Notes under the pieces: generated by a model
Seen by the model: only the letters and a program-made list of their open reading frames with translations
What the model was told of the DNA's origin: nothing
Database searches by the model: none
Shown: piece after piece, positions 17,868-32,516 of the stretch
Numbering within the stretch: the stretch's first letter is position 1
Layout of the letters: the number at the start of each line of letters is the position of its first letter
DNA from: Owenia fusiformis
Taxonomy: Eukaryota; Annelida; Polychaeta; Sabellida; Oweniidae
Assembly: GCA_903813345.2 (NCBI GenBank)
Contig: CAIIXF020000446.1
Location: 1-64,000 of the forward strand
Reading direction: 5' to 3'
DNA: 64,000 bases
Position numbers and translations under genes: made by a program

Positions 17868-20800
17868 ACCGCATGCTTGCTCCTTAGGTTACCTCAATAC
17901 CCTCTGTAGTGGTATAGCCAATGTAGCTAGCGTAGCCACTGAATGCATGCTCATAAGCTTACATCCAGACCCTGTGTAGCATCGTAGTCAGTGTAGCTAG
18001 AGAAGCCACCGAATGCCTGCTCCTAGGATTACCTACAGAACCTCTGTAGCCGCTAAGCGAGTGAAGCTAGCGTAGCCACCGCATTCATGCTCCTTAGGTT
18101 ACCTCTATACCCAAGTAGTTGCTGAGCCACTTAATGCATGCTCCTAGGCTTACCTCCAGAACCTATGTAGCCTCGTAGCGGGTATAGCTAGCGTAGACAG
18201 TGCATGCATGCTCCTTAGTTTAATCGTATACCCCCCGTAGTGGCGTAGCCAGTATAGCTTGCGTAGCCACTTTATGCATGCTCCTAGGCTTACATCCAGA
18301 CCCTGTTTAGCAGCGTAGTCAGTGTAGCTAGCGTAGCCACTGAATGCATGCTCCTAGGCTTACATCCAGACCCTGTGTAGCAGCGTAGTCAGTGTAGCTA
18401 GCCATTGAATGCATGCTCCTAGGCTTACATCCAGACCCTGATTAGCTGCGTAGCTAGTGTAGCTAGCGTAGCCACCGCACGCATGGTCCTTAGGTTACCT
18501 CTATACCCTCCGTCGTGGTATATCCAATGTAGCTAGTGTAGCCACTGAATGCATGCTCCTAGGCTTACATCCAGACCCTGTGTAGCAGCGTAGTCAGTGT
18601 AGCTAGCCACTGAATGCATGCTCCTAGGCTTACATCCAGACCCTGTTTAGCTGCCTAGCTAGTGTAGCTAGCGTAGCCACCGCATGCATGGTCCTTAGGT
18701 TACCTCTATACCCTCCGTCGTGGTATATCCAATGTAGCTAGTGTAGCCACTGAATGCATGCTCCTAGGCTTACATCTAGACCCTGTGTAGCAGCGTAGTC
18801 TAGTAGCTAGAGTAGCCTCCGAACGCCTGCTCCTAGGCTTACCTCAAGAAACTCTGTAGTCGCGTAGCCAGTTTAGCTAGCGTAGTCAGCGCATGCATGC
18901 TCCTTAGTTTACCTGTATACCCTCTTTAGTGGCGTAAGCCAGTGTAGCTTGCGTAGCCAATGAATGCATGCTCCTAAGCTTACTTCCAGACCCTTTGTAG
19001 CGGCGTAGACAGTGTAGCTAGCGTAGCCACTGCATGCATGCTCCAAAGGTTACTTCTATACCCTCAGTAGTCGCGTAGCGAGTGTAGCTAGCGTAGCCAC
19101 CGCATGCATACTCATTAGGTTATCTCTATACACTCTAAAGTGGCGTAGCCGGTGTAGCTAGCGTAGCCACCACATGCTGCCTCCAAAGATTCTATACCCT
19201 CTGCATGCATGCTCCTTAGGTTACCTCTATACCCTCCGTCGTGGTATAGCCAATGTAGCTAGTGTAGCCACTGAATGCATGCATGCTCCCATGCTCCAGA
19301 CCCTGTGTAGCAGCGTAGTCAGTGTAGCTAGCGTAACCACCGAATGCATGCTCCTAGGCTTACCTTAAGAACCTCTGTAACCGCGTAGCGAGTTTAGCTA
19401 GCGTAGCCACCGCCACCTTTATACCCTCTGTAGTGGTGTAGCCAGTGTAGCTTGAGTAGCCAATGAAAGCATGCTCCTAAGCTTACTTCCAGACCCTTTG
19501 TAGTGGCGTAGCCAGTGTAGCTAGCGTAGCCACTGAATGCATGCTCTTAACTTACATCCAGACCCTGTGTAGTAGCGTAGTCAGAGTAGCTAGAGTAGCC
19601 TCCGAATGCCTGCTCCTAGGCTTACCTTAAGAACCTCTGTAACCGCGTAGCGAGTTTAGCTAGCGTAGCCACCGCCACCTTTATACCCTCTGTAGTGTTG
19701 TAGCCAGTGTAGCTTGCGTAGCCAATGAATGCATGCTCCTAAGCTTACTTCCAGACCCTTTGTAGCGGCGTAGACACTGTAGCTAGCGTAGCCACTGCAT
19801 GCATGCTCCAAAGGTTACTTCTATACCCTCAGTAGTCGCGTAGCGAGTGTAGCTAGCGTAGCCACCGCATGCATACTCATTAGGTCACCTCTATACATTC
19901 TGTAGTGGCGTAGCCACTGTAGCTAGCGTAGCCACCACATGCTGCCTCCAAAGGTTCTATACCCTCTGTAGTCGCGTAGCCAGTTTAGCTAGCTAGCCAC
20001 TGAATGCATGCTCCTAGGCTTACATCCAGACCCTGTTTAGCTGCGTAGCTAGTGTAGCTAGCGTAGCCACCGCATGAATGCTCCTTAGGTTACCTCTATA
20101 CCCTCTGTAGTGGTGTAGCCAGTGTACCTAGCGTAGCCACCGCATGCATACTCATTATGTTACCTCTATACACTCTGTAGTTGCGTAGCCAGTTTAGCTA
20201 GCGTAGCCACCACATGCTGCCTCCAAAGGTTCTATACCCTCTGTAATCGCGTAGTGAGTGTAGCTAGCGTATGCACAGCATGCATTCACCTAAGGTTACT
20301 TCTATACCCTCTGCAGTCGCGTGGCCATTGTAGCTAGCGTAGCCACTGAATGCATGCTCCTAGGCTTACCTCAAGAACCTCTGTAGCCGCGTTGCTAGTG
20401 TAAATAGCGTAGCCACCGCATGCGTGCTCCTTAGGTTACCTCTATACCCTTTGTAGAGGCGTAGCCACTAAAATGCATGCTCTTAGGCTTACATCAAGAC
20501 CCTCTGCATATCCAGTGTATACTTGCATGTAGTCGCCACTGCATGCCTGCTCCTAGGCTTACCTCCAGTACCTATGTAGCAGCGTTGTCAGTGTAGCTAG
20601 CGTAGCCACTGAATGCATGTTCCTAGGCTTACATCCAGACCCTGTGTATGCACGTAGCGAATGAAGCTAGCGTAACCACCGCATGCATGCTCCTAAGGTT
20701 ACCTTTATACCCTCTGTACCCGCTGAGCCAGTGAAGCTAGCGTAGCCACTGAATGCATGCTCGTAAGCTTACATCCAGACCCTGTGTAACATCGTAGTCA

Positions 20801-21632
20801 GTGTAGTTAGAGTAGCCACCGAATGCCTGCTCCTAGGTTTACCTACAGAACCTCTGTAGCCGCTTAGCGAGTGAAGCTAGCGTAGCCACCGCATGCATTC
20901 TCCTAAGGTTACCTCTATACCCTCTGTAGTGGTATAGTCAATGTAGCTAGCGTAGCCACTGAATGTATGCTCCTAGGCGTACATCCAGACCCTGTGTAGC
21001 ACAGATCCTGTGTAGCAGCGTAGTCATTGTAGCTAGAGTAGCCACCGAATGCCTGCTCCTAGGCTTACCTATAGAACCCCTGTAGCCGCTAAGCGAGTGA
21101 AGCTAGCGTAGCCACCACATGCATGCTCCTAGACTTACCTCCAGAACCTATGTAGCTGCGTAGCGAGTGTAGCTAGCGTAGCCACCGCATGCATTCTCCT
21201 AAGGTTACCTCTATACCCTCTATAGCCGAATAGCAAGTGTAGCTAGCGTAGCCACTGAATGCATGAACCTAGGCTTACATCCAGACCCTGTGTACCACCA
21301 TAGCAGCGTAGTCAGTGTAGCTAGCGTAACACTGAATGCATGCTCCTAGGCTTACATCCAGACCCTTTTAAGCCGCGTAGCTAGCGTAGCTACTGCATAC
21401 ATTCTCCTAAGCCTTTATACCCTCTGTAGCCGCGTAGCAAGTGTAGCTAGCGTAGCCACCGCATGCATACTCCTTAGATTACCTCTATACACTCTGTGGT
21501 AGCGTACCCAGTGTAGCTAGCGGAGCCACTTAATGCATGCTCCTAGGCTTACATCCAGACCTTGTGTAGCCGCGTAGCCAGTGTAGCTAGCGTAGCTACC
21601 GCATACATTCTCCTAAGGTTACCTCTATAGTA

Positions 21633-21655
21633 TATAGAGGGTATAGCCCTCTATA
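21633..21655. repeat. hairpin-forming monomer variant
   Basis: TATAGAGGG, a 5-base loop and CCCTCTATA form a perfect 9-bp stem. It recurs in units 2, 4 and 5. Units 3 and 6 hold a longer version (37003-37034 and 63913-63944) with a 13-bp stem, one bulged G and a GAGTC loop. Confidence 0.7.
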
Positions 21656-24600
21656 GCCGCGTAGCGAGTGTAGCTAGCGTAGCCAACGCATGCATTCTCC
21701 TAAGGTTACCTCTATAGCCTCATAGCAAGTGTAGCTAGCGTAGCCACTGCATGCATACTCCTAAGGTTACATCTAGCACTCTGTAATAGCGTAGCCAATG
21801 TAGCTAGCGTAGCCATTGAATGCATGCTCCTGGGCTTACATCCAGACTCTGTGTAGCAGCGTAGTCAATGTAGCTAGCGTAGCCACTGAATGCATGCTCC
21901 TAGGCTTACATCTAGACCCTGTGTAGCAGCGTAGTCTAGTAGCTAGAGTAGCCTCCGAACGCCTGCTCCTAGGCTTACCTAAAGAACCTCTATAGCCGCG
22001 TAGCGAGTGTAGCTAGCGTAGTCACCGCATGCATGCTCCTTAGTTTACCTGTATACCCTCTGTAGTGGCGTAGCCAGTGTAGCTAGCGTAGCCACTGAAT
22101 GCATGCTCCTAGGCTTACATCCAGATCCTGTGTATGCGCGTAGCGAGTGTAGCTAGCGTAGCCACCGCAAGCATGCTCCTTAGGTTACCTCTTTACCCTC
22201 TGTACCCGCATAGCCAGTGAAGCTAGCGTAGCAACTGAATGCATGCTCATAAGCTTACATCCAGACCCTGTGTAGCATCGTAGTCAGTGTAGCTAGAGTA
22301 GCCACCGAATGCCTGCTCCTAGGCTTACCTACAGAACCTCTGTAGCCGCTAAGCGAGTGAAGCTAGCGTAGCCACCGCATGCATGCTCCTTAGGTTACCT
22401 CTATACCCAAGTAGTTGCTTAGCCACTAAATGCATGCTCCTAGGCTTACCTCCAGAACCTATGTAGCCGCGTAGCGAGTGTAACTAGCGTAGCCACCGCA
22501 TGCATGCTCCTAAAGTTACCTCTATACCCTCTATAGCCGCATAGAAGTGTAGCTAGCGTAGCCACTGCATGCATACTCCTTAGGTTACCTCTAGCACTAA
22601 TTACTGGCGTAGCCAGTGTAGCTAGCGTAGCCACTGAATGCATGCTCCTGGGCTTACATCCAGACCCTGTGTAGCAGCGTAGTCAGTGTAGTTAGCGTAG
22701 CCACTGAATGCATGCTCCTAGGCTTACATCCAGACCTTGTTTAGCTGCGTAGCTAGTGTAGCTAGCGTAGCCACCTCATGCATGCTCCTTAGTTTACCTG
22801 TATATCCTCTGTAGTGGCGTAGATAGCGTAGCCACTGAATGCATGCTCCTGGGCTTACATCAAGACCCTCTGTAGCCAAGTAGCGAGTGCAGCTTAGTTT
22901 ACCCGTATACACCCCCCGTAGTGGCGTAGCCAGTATAGCTAGCGTAGCCACTAAATGCATGCTCCTAGGCTTACATCCAGACACTGTGTAGCAGCGTAGT
23001 CAGAGTAGCTACCGTAGCAACTGAATGCCTGCTCCTAGGCTTACATCCAGACCCTGTTTAGCAGCGTAGTCAGTGTAGCTAGCGTAGCCACTGAATGCCT
23101 GCTCCTAGGCTTACATCCAGACCCTGTTTAGCAGCGTAGTGAGTGTACCTAGCGTAGCCATCGCATGCATGCTCCTTAGGTTTAGTTACCTCTATACCCT
23201 CTGTAGTGGTGTAGCCAGTGTACCTAGCGTAGCTACTGAATGCATGCTACTAGGCTTACATCCAGACACTGTGTACCTGCGTAGTCAGTGTAGCTAGCGT
23301 CGCCACCGAATGCATGCTCCTTGGCTTACATCAAGACCCTGTGTAGCAGCGTAGTCAGTGTAGCTAGCGTAGCCACCAAATGCATGCTTCTAAGCTTACT
23401 TCCAGACCCTTTGTAGCGGCGTAGACAGTGTAGCAAGACCCTCTGTAGACAAGTAGCGTGTGCAGCTAGCGTAGACACCGCATGCATGCTCTTAGTTTAC
23501 CTGTATAACCTCTGTAGTGGCGTAGCCAGTGTAGCATGCCCCTAGGCTTACATCCAGACCCTTTTAAGCCGCGTAGCTAGTGTAGCTAGCGTAGCCACCG
23601 CATGCATGCTCCTTAGGTTACCTCAATACCCTCTGTAGTGGTATAGCCAATGTAGCTAGCGTAGCCACTTAATGCATGCTCCTAGGCTTACATCCAGACC
23701 CTGTGTAGCAGCGTAGTCAGAGTAGCTAGCCATTGAATGCATGCTCCTAGGCTTACATCCAGACCCTGATTAGCTGCGTAGCTAGTGTAGCTAGCGTAGC
23801 CACCGCATGCATGGTCCTTAGGTTACCTCTATACCCTCCGTCGTGGTATATCCAATGTAGCTAGTGTAGCCACTGAATGCATGCTCCTAGGCTTACATCC
23901 AGACCCTGTGTAGCAGCGTAGTCAGTGTAGCTAGCCACTGAATGCATGCTCCTAGGCTTACATCCAGACCCTGTTTAGCTGCGTAGCTAGTGTAGCTAGC
24001 GTAGCCACCGCATGCATGGTCCTTAGGTTACCTCTATACCCTCCGTCGTGGTATATCCAATGTAGCTAGTGTAGCCACTGAATGCATGCTCCTAGGCTTA
24101 CATCCAGACCCTGTTTAGCAGCGTAGTCAGTGTAGCTAGCGTAGTCACTGAATGCATGCTCCTAGGCTTACATCCAGACCCTGTGTAGCAGCGTAGTCAG
24201 TGTAGCTAGCCATTGAATGCATGCTCCTAGGCTTACATCCAGACCCTGATTAGCTGCGTAGATAGTGTAGCTAGCGTAGCCACCGCATGCATGGTCCTTA
24301 GGTTACCTCTATACCCTCCGTCGTGGTATATCCAATGTAGCTAGTGTAGCCACTGAATGCATGCTCCTAGGCTTACATCCAGACCCTGTGTAGCAGCGTA
24401 GTCAGTGTAGCTAGCCACTGAATGCATGCTCCTAGGCTTACATCCAGATCCTGTTTAGCTGCATAGCTAGTGTAGCTAGCGTAGCCACTGCATGCATGGT
24501 CCTTAGGTTACCTCTATACCCTCCGTCGTGGTGTATCCAATGTAGCTAGTGTAGCCACTGAATGCATGCTCCTAGGCTTACATCTAGACCCTGTGTAGCA

Positions 24601-24729
24601 GCGTAGTCTAGTAGCTAGAGTAGCCTCCGAACGCCTGCTCCTAGGCTTACCTCAAGAACCTCTGTAGTCGCGTAGCCAGTTTAGCTAGCGTAGTAACCGC
24701 ATGCATGCTCCTTAGTTTACCTGTATACC

Positions 24730-25520
24730 CAGCTAACAATTTTACGTTGTGATAACGTCGTCAGAATATATGTCTCAAGTTGTAGCAACGTTAATATGGA
24801 ACGTTGTAGGTACAGCAAGGTGTGGACTCGCACAGATGTTTAAAGAACGTTACATTTGACTTAAATATCACGTGTCAGGAACGTAGTAGCGACCTTAACA
24901 ATTACGTCGCCAAAATAACGAAACTGTAACGTACTTACATTACGTCATATATACGTGGCCAATCTAAATTTCTGGTAAGGTTGATATGGAACGTTGTAGG
25001 TACAGGAAGGTGTGGACTCGCATAGATGTTTAAAGAACGTTACATTTGACTTAAATATCACGTGTCAGAAACGTAGTAGCGACCTTTACAATTACGTCAC
25101 CAAAATAACGAAAATGTAACGTACTTACATTATACGTGGCCATTCTAAATTTCTGGTAACGTTGATATGGAACGTGTAGGTACAGGAAGGTGTGGACTCG
25201 CACAGATGTTTAAACTACGTTACATTTGACTTAAATATCACGTGTCAGAAACGTAGTAGCGACCTTAACAATAACGTCACCAAAATAACGAAAATGTAAC
25301 GTACTTACATAACGTCATATATACGTGGCCATTCTAAATTTCTGGTAACGTTGATATGGAACGTTGTAGGTACAGGAAGGTGTGGACTCGCATAGATGTT
25401 TAAAGAACGTTACATTTGACTTAAATATCACGTGTCAGGAACGTAGTAGCGACCTTAACAATTACGTCGCCAAAATAACGAAACTGTAACATACTTACAT
25501 TACGTCATATATACGTGGCC
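24730..25520. repeat. ACGT-dense block in HOR unit 2
   Basis: Same 791-bp length as in unit 1. A unit-specific change near 24977 turns GGTAACGTTG into GGTAAGGTTG, removing one ACGT. Confidence 0.93.
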
Positions 25521-28500
25521 ACCGCATGCTTGCTCCTTAGGTTACCTCAATACCCTCTGTAGTGGTATAGCCAATGTAGCTAGCGTAGCCACTGAATGCA
25601 TGCTCATAAGCTTACATCCAGACCCTGTGTAGCATCGTAGTCAGTGTAGCTAGAGAAGCCACCGAATGCCTGCTCCTAGGATTACCTACAGAACCTCTGT
25701 AGCCGCTAAGCGAGTGAAGCTAGCGTAGCCACCGCATTCATGCTCCTTAGGTTACCTCTATACCCAAGTAGTTGCTGAGCCACTTAATGCATGCTCCTAG
25801 GCTTACCTCCAGAACCTATGTAGCCTCGTAGCGGGTATAGCTAGCGTAGACAGTGCATGCATGCTCCTTAGTTTAATCGTATACCCCCCGTAGTGGCGTA
25901 GCCAGTATAGCTTGCGTAGCCACTTAATGCATGCTCCTAGGCTTACATCCAGACCCTGTTTAGCAGCGTAGTCAGTGTAGCTAGCGTAGCCACTGAATGC
26001 ATGCTCCTAGGCTTACATCCAGACCCTGTGTAGCAGCGTAGTCAGTGTAGCTAGCCATTGAATGCATGCTCCTAGGCTTACATCCAGACCCTGATTAGCT
26101 GCGTAGCTAGTGTAGCTAGCGTAGCCACCGCACGCATGGTCCTTAGGTTACCTCTATACCCTCCGTCGTGGTATATCCAATGTAGCTAGTGTAGCCACTG
26201 AATGCATGCTCCTAGGCTTACATCCAGACCCTGTGTAGCAGCGTAGTCAGTGTAGCTAGCCACTGAATGCATGCTCCTAGGCTTACATCCAGACCCTGTT
26301 TAGCTGCCTAGCTAGTGTAGCTAGCGTAGCCACCGCATGCATGGTCCTTAGGTTACCTCTATACCCTCCGTCGTGGTATATCCAATGTAGCTAGTGTAGC
26401 CACTGAATGCATGCTCCTAGGCTTACATCTAGACCCTGTGTAGCAGCGTAGTCTAGTAGCTAGAGTAGCCTCCGAACGCCTGCTCCTAGGCTTACCTCAA
26501 GAAACTCTGTAGTCGCGTAGCCAGTTTAGCTAGCGTAGTCAGCGCATGCATGCTCCTTAGTTTACCTGTATACCCTCTTTAGTGGCGTAAGCCAGTGTAG
26601 CTTGCGTAGCCAATGAATGCATGCTCCTAAGCTTACTTCCAGACCCTTTGTAGCGGCGTAGACAGTGTAGCTAGCGTAGCCACTGCATGCATGCTCCAAA
26701 GGTTACTTCTATACCCTCAGTAGTCGCGTAGCGAGTGTAGCTAGCGTAGCCACCGCATGCATACTCATTAGGTTATCTCTATACACTCTAAAGTGGCGTA
26801 GCCGGTGTAGCTAGCGTAGCCACCACATGCTGCCTCCAAAGATTCTATACCCTCTGCATGCATGCTCCTTAGGTTACCTCTATACCCTCCGTCGTGGTAT
26901 AGCCAATGTAGCTAGTGTAGCCACTGAATGCATGCATGCTCCCATGCTCCAGACCCTGTGTAGCAGCGTAGTCAGTGTAGCTAGCGTAACCACCGAATGC
27001 ATGCTCCTAGGCTTACCTTAAGAACCTCTGTAACCGCGTAGCGAGTTTAGCTAGCGTAGCCACCGCCACCTTTATACCCTCTGTAGTGGTGTAGCCAGTG
27101 TAGCTTGAGTAGCCAATGAATGCATGCTCCTAAGCTTACTTCCAGACCCTTTGTAGTGGCGTAGCCAGTGTAGCTAGCGTAGCCACTGAATGCATGCTCT
27201 TAACTTACATCCAGACCCTGTGTAGTAGCGTAGTCAGAGTAGCTAGAGTAGCCTCCGAATGCCTGCTCCTAGGCTTACCTTAAGAACCTCTGTAACCGCG
27301 TAGCGAGTTTAGCTAGCGTAGCCACCGCCACCTTTATACCCTCTGTAGTGTTGTAGCCAGTGTAGCTTGCGTAGCCAATGAATGCATGCTCCTAAGCTTA
27401 CTTCCAGACCCTTTGTAGCGGCGTAGACACTGTAGCTAGCGTAGCCACTGCATGCATGCTCCAAAGGTTACTTCTATACCCTCAGTAGTCGCGTAGCGAG
27501 TGTAGCTAGCGTAGCCACCGCATGCATACTCATTAGGTCACCTCTATACATTCTGTAGTGGCGTAGCCACTGTAGCTAGCGTAGCCACCACATGCTGCCT
27601 CCAAAGGTTCTATACCCTCTGTAGTCGCGTAGCCAGTTTAGCTAGCTAGCCACTGAATGCATGCTCCTAGGCTTACATCCAGACCCTGTTTAGCTGCGTA
27701 GCTAGTGTAGCTAGCGTAGCCACCGCATGAATGCTCCTTAGGTTACCTCTATACCCTCTGTAGTGGTGTAGCCAGTGTACCTAGCGTAGCCACCGCATGC
27801 ATACTCATTATGTTACCTCTATACACTCTGTAGTTGCGTAGCCAGTTTAGCTAGCGTAGCCACCACATGCTGCCTCCAAAGGTTCTATACCCTCTGTAAT
27901 CGCGTAGTGAGTGTAGCTAGCGTATGCACAGCATGCATTCACCTAAGGTTACTTCTATACCCTCTGCAGTCGCGTGGCCATTGTAGCTAGCGTAGCCACT
28001 GAATGCATGCTCCTAGGCTTACCTCAAGAACCTCTGTAGCCGCGTTGCTAGTGTAAATAGCGTAGCCACCGCATGCGTGCTCCTTAGGTTACCTCTATAC
28101 CCTTTGTAGAGGCGTAGCCACTAAAATGCATGCTCTTAGGCTTACATCAAGACCCTCTGCATATCCAGTGTATACTTGCATGTAGTCGCCACTGCATGCC
28201 TGCTCCTAGGCTTACCTCCAGTACCTATGTAGCAGCGTTGTCAGTGTAGCTAGCGTAGCCACTGAATGCATGTTCCTAGGCTTACATCCAGACCCTGTGT
28301 ATGCACGTAGCGAATGAAGCTAGCGTAACCACCGCATGCATGCTCCTAAGGTTACCTTTATACCCTCTGTACCCGCTGAGCCAGTGAAGCTAGCGTAGCC
28401 ACTGAATGCATGCTCGTAAGCTTACATCCAGACCCTGTGTAACATCGTAGTCAGTGTAGTTAGAGTAGCCACCGAATGCCTGCTCCTAGGTTTACCTACA

Positions 28501-31500
28501 GAACCTCTGTAGCCGCTTAGCGAGTGAAGCTAGCGTAGCCACCGCATGCATTCTCCTAAGGTTACCTCTATACCCTCTGTAGTGGTATAGTCAATGTAGC
28601 TAGCGTAGCCACTGAATGTATGCTCCTAGGCGTACATCCAGACCCTGTGTAGCACAGATCCTGTGTAGCAGCGTAGTCATTGTAGCTAGAGTAGCCACCG
28701 AATGCCTGCTCCTAGGCTTACCTATAGAACCCCTGTAGCCGTTAAGCGAGTGAAGCTAGCGTAGCCACCGCATGCATGCTCCTAGACTTACCTCCAGAAC
28801 CTATGTAGCTGCGTAGCGAGTGTAGCTAGCGTAGCCACCGCATGCATTCTCCTAAGGTTACCTCTATACCCTCTATAGCCGAATAGCAAGTGTAGCTAGC
28901 GTAGCCACTGAATGCATGAACCTAGGCTTACATCCAGACCCTGTGTACCACCATAGCAGCGTAGTCAGTGTAGCTAGCGTAACACTGAATGCATGCTCCT
29001 AGGCTTACATCCAGACCCTTTTAAGCCGCGTAGCTAGCGTAGCTACTGCATACATTCTCCTAAGCCTTTATACCCTCTGTAGCCGCGTAGCAAGTGTAGC
29101 TAGCGTAGCCACCGCATGCATACTCCTTAGATTACCTCTATACACTCTGTGGTAGCGTACCCAGTGTAGCTAGCGGAGCCACTTAATGCATGCTCCTAGG
29201 CTTACATCCAGACCTTGTGTAGCCGCGTAGCCAGTGTAGCTAGCGTAGCTACCGCATACATTCTCCTAAGGTTACCTCTATAGTATATAGAGGGTATAGC
29301 CCTCTATAGCCGCGTAGCGAGTGTAGCTAGCGTAGCCAACGCATGCATTCTCCTAAGGTTACCTCTATAGCCTCATAGCAAGTGTAGCTAGCGTAGCCAC
29401 TGCATGCATACTCCTAAGGTTACATCTAGCACTCTGTAATAGCGTAGCCAATGTAGCTAGCGTAGCCATTGAATGCATGCTCCTGGGCTTACATCCAGAC
29501 TCTGTGTAGCAGCGTAGTCAATGTAGCTAGCGTAGCCACTGAATGCATGCTCCTAGGCTTACATCTAGACCCTGTGTAGCAGCGTAGTCTAGTAGCTAGA
29601 GTAGCCTCCGAACGCCTGCTCCTAGGCTTACCTAAAGAACCTCTATAGCCGCGTAGCGAGTGTAGCTAGCGTAGTCACCGCATGCATGCTCCTTAGTTTA
29701 CCTGTATACCCTCTGTAGTGGCGTAGCCAGTGTAGCTAGCGTAGCCACTGAATGCATGCTCCTAGGCTTACATCCAGATCCTGTGTATGCGCGTAGCGAG
29801 TGTAGCTAGCGTAGCCACCGCAAGCATGCTCCTTAGGTTACCTCTTTACCCTCTGTACCCGCATAGCCAGTGAAGCTAGCGTAGCAACTGAATGCATGCT
29901 CATAAGCTTACATCCAGACCCTGTGTAGCATCGTAGTCAGTGTAGCTAGAGTAGCCACCGAATGCCTGCTCCTAGGCTTACCTACAGAACCTCTGTAGCC
30001 GCTAAGCGAGTGAAGCTAGCGTAGCCACCGCATGCATGCTCCTTAGGTTACCTCTATACCCAAGTAGTTGCTTAGCCACTAAATGCATGCTCCTAGGCTT
30101 ACCTCCAGAACCTATGTAGCCGCGTAGCGAGTGTAACTAGCGTAGCCACCGCATGCATGCTCCTAAAGTTACCTCTATACCCTCTATAGCCGCATAGAAG
30201 TGTAGCTAGCGTAGCCACTGCATGCATACTCCTTAGGTTACCTCTAGCACTAATTACTGGCGTATCCAGTGTAGCTAGCGTAGCCACTGAATGCATGCTC
30301 CTGGGCTTACATCCAGACCCTGTGTAGCAGCGTAGTCAGTGTAGTTAGCGTAGCCACTGAATGCATGCTCCTAGGCTTACATCCAGACCTTGTTTAGCTG
30401 CGTAGCTAGTGTAGCTAGCGTAGCCACCTCATGCATGCTCCTTAGTTTACCTGTATATCCTCTGTAGTGGCGTAGATAGCGTAGCCACTGAATGCATGCT
30501 CCTGGGCTTACATCAAGACCCTCTGTAGCCAAGTAGCGAGTGCAGCTTAGTTTACCCGTATACACCCCCCGTAGTGGCGTAGCCAGTATAGCTAGCGTAG
30601 CCACTAAATGCATGCTCCTAGGCTTACATCCAGACACTGTGTAGCAGCGTAGTCAGAGTAGCTACCGTAGCAACTGAATGCCTGCTCCTAGGCTTACATC
30701 CAGACCCTGTTTAGCAGCGTAGTCAGTGTAGCTAGCGTAGCCACTGAATGCCTGCTCCTAGGCTTACATCCAGACCCTGTTTAGCAGCGTAGTGAGTGTA
30801 CCTAGCGTAGCCATCGCATGCATGCTCCTTAGGTTACCTCTATACCCTCTGTAGTGGTGTAGCCAGTGTACCTAGCGTAGCTACTGAATGCATGCTACTA
30901 GGCTTACATCCAGACACTGTGTACCTGCGTAGTCAGTGTAGCTAGCGTCGCCACCGAATGCATGCTCCTTGGCTTACATCAAGACCCTGTGTAGCAGCGT
31001 AGTCAGTGTAGCTAGCGTAGCCACCAAATGCATGCTTCTAAGCTTACTTCCAGACCCTTTGTAGCGGCGTAGACAGTGTAGCAAGACCCTCTGTAGACAA
31101 GTAGCGTGTGCAGCTAGCGTAGACACCGCATGCATGCTCTTAGTTTACCTGTATAACCTCTGTAGTGGCGTAGCCAGTGTAGCATGCCCCTAGGCTTACA
31201 TCCAGACCCTTTTAAGCCGCGTAGCTAGTGTAGCTAGCGTAGCCACCGCATGCATGCTCCTTAGGTTACCTCAATACCCTCTGTAGTGGTATAGCCAATG
31301 TAGCTAGCGTAGCCACTTAATGCATGCTCCTAGGCTTACATCCAGACCCTGTGTAGCAGCGTAGTCAGAGTAGCTAGCCATTGAATGCATGCTCCTAGGC
31401 TTACATCCAGACCCTGATTAGCTGCGTAGCTAGTGTAGCTAGCGTAGCCACCGCATGCATGGTCCTTAGGTTACCTCTATACCCTCCGTCGTGGTATATC

Positions 31501-32516
31501 CAATGTAGCTAGTGTAGCCACTGAATGCATGCTCCTAGGCTTACATCCAGACCCTGTGTAGCAGCGTAGTCAGTGTAGCTAGCCACTGAATGCATGCTCC
31601 TAGGCTTACATCCAGACCCTGTTTAGCTGCGTAGCTAGTGTAGCTAGCGTAGCCACCGCATGCATGGTCCTTAGGTTACCTCTATACCCTCCGTCGTGGT
31701 ATATCCAATGTAGCTAGTGTAGCCACTGAATGCATGCTCCTAGGCTTACATCCAGACCCTGTTTAGCAGCGTAGTCAGTGTAGCTAGCGTAGTCACTGAA
31801 TGCATGCTCCTAGGCTTACATCCAGACCCTGTGTAGCAGCGTAGTCAGTGTAGCTAGCCATTGAATGCATGCTCCTAGGCTTACATCCAGACCCTGATTA
31901 GCTGCGTAGATAGTGTAGCTAGCGTAGCCACCGCATGCATGGTCCTTAGGTTACCTCTATACCCTCCGTCGTGGTATATCCAATGTAGCTAGTGTAGCCA
32001 CTGAATGCATGCTCCTAGGCTTACATCCAGACCCTGTGTAGCAGCGTAGTCAGAGCATACTCATTAAGTTACCTCCTAGGCGTACATCCAGACCCTGTGT
32101 ACCACCATAGCAGCGTATTCAGTGTAGCTAGCGTAGCCACTGAATGCCTGCTCCTAGGCTTACATCCAGACCCTGTGTAGCAGCGTAGTCAGTGTAGCTA
32201 GCCACTGAATGCATGCTCCTAGGCTTACATCCAGATCCTGTTTAGCTGCATAGCTAGTGTAGCTAGCGTAGCCACTGCATGCATGGTCCTTAGGTTACCT
32301 CTATACCCTCCGTCGTGGTGTATCCAATGTAGCTAGTGTAGCCACTGAATGCATGCTCCTAGGCTTACATCTAGACCCTGTGTAGCAGCGTAGTCTAGTA
32401 GCTAGAGTAGCCTCCGAACGCCTGCTCCTAGGCTTACCTCAAGAACCTCTGTAGTCGCGTAGCCAGTTTAGCTAGCGTAGTAACCGCATGCATGCTCCTT
32501 AGTTTACCTGTATACC
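24730..32516. repeat. HOR unit 2 (7787 bp)
   Basis: Near-identical to unit 1 but 134 bp longer: it lacks the 5-bp TTTAG insertion and has about 139 bp extra, including CATTAAGTTACC (32060) and CCACCATAGCAGCG, shared with unit 3 and the edge unit. Confidence 0.93.

Larger units (their letters stand above)
17077..24729. repeat. HOR unit 1 (7653 bp)
   Basis: Reference unit: the 791-bp ACGT block followed by 6862 bp of 70-bp-type monomers (about 98 equivalents). It carries the private-looking AGGTTTAGTTACC 5-bp insertion near 23178, otherwise seen only in the second part of unit 3 (about 42577). It lacks the CATTAAGTTACC segment. Confidence 0.93.
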
